In this document: positions 57,673 through 64,000 of the stretch, in pieces | Position numbering within the stretch: position 1 is the first letter of the stretch | Layout: the number at the start of each line of letters is the position of its first letter | Notes under the pieces: generated by a model | What the model saw: the letters and a program-made list of their open reading frames with translations, nothing else | What the model was told of the DNA's origin: nothing | Database searches by the model: none | DNA from: Marsupella aquatica | Taxonomy: Eukaryota > Marchantiophyta | Length of the DNA: 64,000 bases | Assembly (NCBI GenBank): GCA_973895155.1 | Contig: OZ316897.1 | Coordinates: 12,090,001 to 12,154,000 of the forward strand | Direction: 5' to 3' | Program-made: the position numbers and the translations under genes

Positions 57673-59742
57673 CGATCTAAACTAGATTCTACTTCCAAGA
57701 AGTATCTTTTTCTTGGTTATCAACTAGGTGTGAAAGGTTACAGGCTATGGGATCCAAAAGCTTGTACATTGCTTGTCAGTAGAGATGTATTCTTTAATGA
57801 ATCCAGATCATCAAAGGAGGGGGAGGATGCTCAGGCTTCCCGTACTGACAAAGGTAAATCTCCTATCCTGGACCATGTTGTGGGGGAGATTGGTCATGAG
57901 AGTTTTCATGACATAAATGAAGGAGGTGCTCCGAGAATGGAGCTGGTTCCGGTATTGGAACAAGAGGAGCAGGTTGTTATTGGAATACCTCAAATTCAAC
58001 CAACAGAACAAGATCAACCAGAATCATCAGCTAGAAAATTGAGACGTACTACTCGAGCTCCTACAAGGTATGGACAATGGACAGATTCATCAAGGTTAGA
58101 TGATGTTGACATTGCACCTGAAGATGATGACAGAGCACTGATCTTGGAAGAAGGAGAACCTTCTTCTTATCATGAGGCATGCATTTCAGACGAGAAAGAT
58201 GAATGGAATGCAGCGATGCAGAGGGAGTTGCAATCTTTAAGTGACAACAGAACATGGGAGCTGGTGCAGCTGCCAAGTGATCAACAAGTGGTGGATAGCA
58301 AGTGGATTTACAAGCTGAAGGACAACTCTTCAGATGGAGGAGACAAGATATACAAGGCAAGGCTTGTTGCCAAGGGATTCACTCAAGAGAAGGGAGTGGA
58401 TTACAATGAGATCTTCTCTCCAGTTGCCAAGTATTCCACGATACGAATTTTGTGTCAACTTGTTGTATTTTTTGATCTGGTGTTAGATCAAATGGATGTT
58501 GTTACTGCTTTTCTCTATGACATCTTGGAAGAACAGATTTTCATGAGGCAACCACTGGGCTTTGTGAAGAAGGGCCAAGAGAGTTTAGTTTGCAGGTTGC
58601 TTAAGTCCTTGTATGGATTGAAGCAAGCTCCTCGACAGTGGAACAAGCGGTTTGATGATTTCATGCTTGCACAAGGATTCACTAGGATGATGTATGACCC
58701 TTGTGTGTATACGAAATCAGTCAATAATGGTGTGTTTGGTTTGCTCATTTTGGTGCTCTATGTGGATGACATGTTGATTGCGGCTAAGGATCAAACTGAG
58801 GTTGACAAACTCAAAGCAAAATTGAGTTCTGAATTTCGAATGAAGGATCTTGGGAAAGCCAAAAGGATCTTAGGTATGGAGATTACAAGGAACTTTGAAA
58901 CTGGACAATTGTGGCTGAATCAAGGCAAGTATGCTGAAAAGGTACTTGCAAGATTCAACATGGAAAATTGTAAGCCAGTAAGTATTCCTTTGGCTCCACA
59001 TTTCAAGTTATCATCGGCTTTCTGCCCCACGGATCCAGTGGAGAGAGGCTTGATGACTAAGGTTCCTTATGAGAAGGCAGTGGGCAGTCTAATGTATTTG
59101 ATGACATGTACCAGGCCTGATCTAGCCCTAGCAATGGGCAAAGTGAGTAGATTCATGTCAAATCCAGGGAAGGTACATTGGGAGGCTGTGAAATGGATTC
59201 TCAGGTATCTTAAAGGCACAATAGACTATGGTCTGTTGTTTGATAGTAAATCAAACAAAACCAAATCATTGGTTGGCTATGTAGATTCTGACTACGGAGG
59301 CTGTCTGGAAACAAGGAGGTCAACGACTGGGTATGTGTTTACTCTTGGAGGAGGATGCATAAGTTGAAGATCTACCTTGCAGAAGTGTGTATCTCAGTCT
59401 ACTACAGAAGCAGAATATGTTGCAGCAGCAGAAGCAGCAAAGGAAGCAATTTGGTTGGATAAGCTGGTCACTGAGATGGGATTGGAGCATGAAAAAATGG
59501 CTCTTCATTGTGACAGCCAGAGTGCGCTTCACCTAGCTATTAACCAGGTGATGGATAGCAGGGTGAAGCACATTGACATCAAGTACCATTTTATTAGACA
59601 AGCAGTGTCTGATAAAATGTTTAAGCTAGTCAAGATTGATGGAAAACTCAACCCGGCTGATGCTTTTACCAAAGTGATTCCTTTGGAGAGTTACTCAAGA
59701 CACCGTGCTACTTTGCAGGTTTTGCATTTGCAGCACAAGTAG
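57673..59742 (+). pseudogene. Copia pol: reverse transcriptase and RNase H, one in-frame stop
   Basis: One continuous frame apart from a TGA at 59365-59367. Reverse transcriptase motifs are visible: NEWNAAMQRELQSL, KARLVAKGFTQ, MDVVTAFLYD, LYGLKQAPRQW and the catalytic LYVDDMLI. The RNase H domain shows VGYVDSDYGGC, STTEAEYVA and HCDSQSALHL, and ends in HIDIKYHFIR and LNPADAFTK. The TGA sits in CIS-stop-RSTLQKCVS, where copia elements have a Trp, so a TGG-to-TGA change explains it. Otherwise the frame is in good order, pointing to a fairly recent insertion. Confidence 0.9.
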
Positions 59743-59946
59743 AGTAACTTAACAAGATGTGATTTCTGTATATGAGTTACTCAATCCTGTTATGGCTACG
59801 GCTTAATTCTAGTTAACTCTTAGTTAACCTTAAATGGTTTTTAGGGGGACACCTATGGTTTTAGGTGATTGTCTAGAATTTCCCGCTGAGTATCTCATAT
59901 GGATAACAGAAATTGCAGTCCCCAAGACTAGAGTCAAGGGGGAGTT

Positions 59947-60276
59947 TGTTAAGGATTGCTCTTAGTCTTGTGACTCAAAGGTTACGGCACTTAGGCTAAC
60001 CACAGTTAGGGTCTTAGCTGAGGTTAGATTAGTCGTGTGTGACCTTGTATATGGGCTAGTGTAAGCCACTGGTGAGTGGTGCTTACTCATTTTGTAACAG
60101 AGTAACTTGAGGAAGAGGGAGAGCATGTGTGTTCGTTTACTCTTGAAGTAAAGTTTGAGTGTTTGTGTGGACGTAGCCTTGGAGAAGAGGTGAATCACGT
60201 AGAGATTGTGTCGACTACGTGTGCATGGAATAAGTCATGGTTGTATGGTCGTTGCGAATGACGTCTTAGTTCAACA
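59947..60276 (+). repeat. Copia 3' LTR
   Basis: A 330-bp LTR starting tgttaagg and ending ttcaaca. Blocks tcttgtgactca, taaccacagttagg, gtgtggacgtagcct and tgtcgacta relate it to the LTRs at 17761 and 18983. Flanked on its left by the polypurine tract. Confidence 0.9.
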
Positions 60277-63200
60277 GTTTGAGCATATGGCTCAAGTCCT
60301 CTCATATCCAAATTCAAGTCACCCTCTCCATCAAATAGTCTTAGCAATTCCCTCCTCCACTGCTCAGGGTCCCTAAAAGCCACACCAGACAATCATTCAG
60401 CACTGAGTTCAGACTTGATGATTCCAACTAGAATTATCGTATGATCTTTGCATGTATCTCTATCAACACTGGTTCACTGTTTTCGTTGAGACAACTTCTA
60501 TCTCTGTCAACTCCTTAATAAGTTCCCTTAACGCGGGATTTAACTTCAATGGTCCTCCAAACGAATCTTATACAGTAGAACTCAACGGGGATATCATAGA
60601 ACATCGTGATGACGCCGGTGGTTTCTCCCAAAATGAATTTCTTATCATGCTCATCGCTATTGCAATGTGCGGGTCCGAATGTCCAGTTTGGGCAATTACA
60701 GCTTACAGCATTTCCACGGGATAGTTGCCTCCCGCCATCTCACCCACTAGCTATGCAACAATTACCCTGTAATCTAAAACTTTCCGACGCGGTCGTCACT
60801 ACAAACTGCAGACACAGAGTGTCCAGAAATATGCTTTTTCTTAATCTAATGCAACATCAGAGTAGACCCTCCTCCAGAATTTTCAGCTAAAACCAATCCC
60901 AAGAGAAGAAACGAAAGATTATACCCAGCCCTGCCGAATAAAAGGCTCGCGAATACGAAACATTTTCTTGGGTTATGTCTGTACAAAACTTCCCACTACA
61001 GAGATAATCGAAGTCTCTTCTCCTAATAATTGGAGAGCCTCTCTGGGAGAATTAATATTCAAAGGAGAAATATTCTGAAGCGACTCAATGGTTTATATGT
61101 TCAGCTTCGAAGTTCGGTTGCTCCAAGCACACTCTGCCAGTTGTCAATTGTGCAACAAATTATGATTTCATATTCATGATGCACAAAATGGTGCGACTAA
61201 CTTCCTTTGCGGAGAACCATGAGACCGTGGACATATCGAAGCTAGGCAGCATTTACTCAAGAAAAAACGAGGACGGCAACCAACTGAACAACATTTACCT
61301 CAACTGATCAAAAAGCATCTCGGAATATCAATTGGGGAAAACTTTGATGCACACCTGCACGAGAATTCTGCCAGGAAAGGAACGTCCAAATTGCAATCAA
61401 GCCCGACTTACTATAGCTCTGCCTGGCTCTAAACTACACACAGTTTGTCTTCATTTGCTTATCTCAACGGTTTGAGTAATTTTATCCTTTTCTCCTTTTC
61501 ATTTCCTCGATTGCAGCCAAGAATTTGATCGTTTTGGGAGAAAGTACTGAATTATGTACTTCAAGAGAAACAGGCAGTTATCACGTATACATCTGCCCTT
61601 GCGTCGAAAGAACAAGATTAGGATCATCCAGAATGAAACTCTCTAATCCGGATATTCGAAGTAGAATGTCAAGCCGATGGAGAAATCTGTGTGGTCGCAG
61701 GCGGGTGCTCGGCAAAAAATGGATCCCGATCCTTTCAGCTGGAGAAACCAAATCCTGGGGAACTAGATTACCCAACTGTGCTAAATAAATTCTCCAGAAT
61801 CTCGCTATTCGAAGGAGAAATATGTCAAGCATTTGACGAGAAGCTATGACGTTCTGGTCGTCCAGGGACAGCAAATTTGGCAATTACAAAATATGCAAAA
61901 GGATCTGCTTATAGCCTGACGCAATAGACGAAGGTACGACTTACTACTTTAACAGAGATCGATAAGACCATGGACATAGAATCCAGACACAAATTATTGA
62001 AGAAAAAACAAGGACAGCAACCAAGTGAACTCACATGTCGGTGCCATCCACGAGTAACGTCGGGTTCGGAGGGCTTCATGACAGCTTCTCCCATTGGCAA
62101 ACACATTTCATGATTGTCCAATTGACCTCTCGGCATATCATTTCGAGAAACATTAATTGAGCAAGTCTGCCACCAAAGGACCGTCCAATAAAGCCCCAAT
62201 TACTAAAGCTTTGCCTGGTTCTAAACTACGTGTAGTTTGTCTAGACCAAATAGATTAAGACCGGTCATTCTTTGCATTGGATTCTTCACTCTCCAAATCA
62301 CAGTGCTTTTCCAAATTCCATCGACCTAAGTGGGGTTCCCTTGATTGTGCGACAAAACTGCGTAAAGGCTTGTATTTGCATCCCAGGTTGATCGTTGCCC
62401 ACTAATGAAGAGCATGTCACATTGGGGGAGGGGGAAATCGAAATTCCTGTTACTAGCAATGAACAATTTCCTCCATTAGCTCCACCTATTGCCACTCGCG
62501 CCTGAAGCACCTGAAAGAGTAGACCGAGGTAATGTTAGTTACTGCTTGTCTGATTCACATAATAAAACACTTGTAAAGCACTCTGGAATTTCAGAAGCCA
62601 TGCAATTATTCAGATGAGAAAAACACTGGCGGCTCTACACTCGAACTCACGGAGGCGTCGTCTTTTTGCTCAATGCTGTACTCAATTCCATGAAGCGACT
62701 AAAAATATATAAACCACACAATTCGTAGGATGGAATGCAAATAAATGTCTTCGTAAGTCAGATGGAGTTGAAACCGTCGGCCAAAAATCGAAGTTAGAGA
62801 ATCAAACCAAATGCTCATTCAAATCTCCCCAGATCACTTACAAGGGCAATCTTTCTTCGCTTCATCATTGTCTTTCAACATGAGAACGCTCATTGAAAAC
62901 AAGATGAACGATAAGGGTAGTCGCTTCACGGTTAGAGTCAACGCTTCCAGCTACTTGACTGGACAAAACTGAAACACGCAATTTGCTGCATGTAAAAATG
63001 CTCAAGATTGTCCGCAAACACCGAGTATGGTCCAGAAATCGCGGGTCTAGTAGACGGACATCCTGCCAACAAAACTCCTTCCACCAAGTGGATACCAAGT
63101 ACTCACGACAACTATTAAATGGAAATGAGAATTTCTGAGGGTTGCTCGAGCTCTACCTCACCACATCAGGTTCTTCTGGGTACAGTCCACGCGCTGAACG

Positions 63201-64000
63201 GTAGACTTCTAGCTGTACTAATTTTGGCCCGGAAAGTCATCTGTTCAGAGAGCCTTTCATACCACTTACACCAATGCGCTCCTACATCCTTGGCAGGCAG
63301 GCAGCGGTTGTGTGAATCTCTCAAGATCGACCACGGTTTACATGTCGTTAACCAGATTAGACTTCCTGAACTTCTGATGACAGTCGGTGCAGATCCAAAC
63401 AACACCATGGAGAGAACCATCGTTGTATGCCAAACACACCTTTCGAAGTCCTAACTTCTCCTCGTAGGCGTCTGCTGTCAATTTTCCTACTAAATTAGTG
63501 ATGGCAGCTCTACTCTTTCCATACAAATCCTGAGGGTTCAAAGGGGGACCAGTAGGATCAAGTCCCATGCCCTCAGTCATCAGCTTATGTAATTCTGGCA
63601 TTGAGTACTCGGTGGCCCAGACGATTCCATCTAACACTGATTTTCCTTGCTGTACTTGCTGGAAGTCGGGCAGTAGCAAACCCGTCCCAGGGGCTGCGAC
63701 ATTCGCTACAATTTTTGCAGAGATTAAGAGAACTGTGAGCGACACTTTGAGCCACGGGACAAGTGTTTTCAGGGCCGGCTTGAGGTCTGAAACAACCAGG
63801 CCCAGCTGGTCCTTGACTTGATGCGGTGTGTAACTATTGTACCTGGCCTCACATGCAAATTGCAAACGAACATCGACACTTGGTGACAAAGCCTCCTTCA
63901 ATGTAGCCCTTACACCAGAATCTCGTTTCCCCAAATAGATGAGGTTTGGGCAGGTTCTGTCCTTGTCTTCTTTCAGAAATCTGTCAGTGTCTTGAAGCTT
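60277..64000. repeat. Segmental duplication, copy B (ROCO3 3' flank and end)
   Basis: Near-identical to 42831-46516. It continues beyond the window edge. Up to 63337 it is non-coding flank with no gene recognised. Confidence 0.93.
63338..64000 (-). CDS. ROCO3: C-terminal part, continues outside window
   Basis: The visible 220 codons are open to the window edge and match the ROCO2 C-terminus at all but about eight of 198 compared residues. They start in the coiled-coil end (KLQDTDRFLKEDKDRTCPNL), pass the hydrophobic stretch and end GVVWICTDCHQKF and VNDM. Differences cluster around the hydrophobic stretch (KIVANVAAPGTG against KIAVNVVAPGAG) and near LTADAYEEK. Whether the LRR, Roc and COR domains are intact cannot be seen. 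Confidence 0.88.
   Translation of the reverse strand, partial: KLQDTDRFLKEDKDRTCPNLIYLGKRDSGVRATLKEALSPSVDVRLQFACEARYNSYTPHQVKDQLGLVVSDLKPALKTLVPWLKVSLTVLLISAKIVANVAAPGTGLLLPDFQQVQQGKSVLDGIVWATEYSMPELHKLMTEGMGLDPTGPPLNPQDLYGKSRAAITNLVGKLTADAYEEKLGLRKVCLAYNDGSLHGVVWICTDCHQKFRKSNLVNDM

Larger units (their letters stand above)
57673..60276 (+). mobile_element. 5'-truncated Ty1-copia element
   Basis: It begins inside pol at the block KLDSTSKKYLFLGYQ just after integrase, so the 5' LTR, gag, protease and integrase core are missing. It runs through reverse transcriptase and RNase H to a polypurine tract (aagggggag, 59936-59944) and a 3' LTR at 59947-60276. The next base continues as the segmental duplication copy B; in copy A the matching point is 42831, so the element inserted at a gtttg site. 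Confidence 0.88.

Overview
The window looks like nuclear DNA of a land plant, most probably a non-seed plant such as a moss. This rests on a chloroplast EXECUTER protein, plant-type GT-AG introns of moderate size, Ty1-copia elements with the plant initiator-Met primer site, Mutator-like elements, and a cluster of intronless LRR-Roc-COR (ROCO) genes. I cannot name a species; a Sphagnum-like moss is only a guess.

Left third (1-30 kb), host genes. A partial EXECUTER gene (481-4578, minus, 8 exons, last exon outside the window) is followed by a 58-bp minisatellite and AT-rich, repeat-rich DNA. ALKBH6 (9266-11578, plus, 7 exons) converges on a single-exon organelle-targeted YjgA/DarP-like gene (12566-13636, minus). 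From 13.7 to 23.5 kb there are only mobile remnants: Mutator-type MITEs, fold-back structures, a ~400-bp tandem duplication, a solo copia LTR and a copia element with most of its inside deleted. A four-exon gene of unknown function (24749-29540, plus) encodes a repeat-containing, polar, ~989-residue protein.

Right half (31-64 kb), a ROCO array. Three minus-strand ROCO genes follow one another: ROCO1 (31116-34697), ROCO2 (45854-49546) and ROCO3 (63338 to beyond 64000). Each shows or is expected to show N-terminal LRRs, a Roc GTPase domain, a COR domain and a long C-terminal module that I do not recognise, ending in a conserved W-I-C-x-D-C-H motif. ROCO1 and ROCO2 share about 2.5 kb of upstream flank. 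ROCO2 and ROCO3 share about 3 kb of downstream flank, so the locus grew by block duplication.

At 52003, exactly where the ROCO2 upstream homology stops, a Mutator-like element begins. It carries a spliced transposase and a second gene with a membrane segment and an RNase H1-type hybrid-binding domain broken by one stop codon. The element is cut at about 57672 by a 5'-truncated Ty1-copia element, whose 3' LTR abuts the ROCO3 flank. A 179-bp MITE at 22610-22788, with a perfect 9-bp target duplication, shares terminal sequence with this Mutator element.

All exon boundaries were placed by eye from splice motifs and reading phase; none has transcript support.
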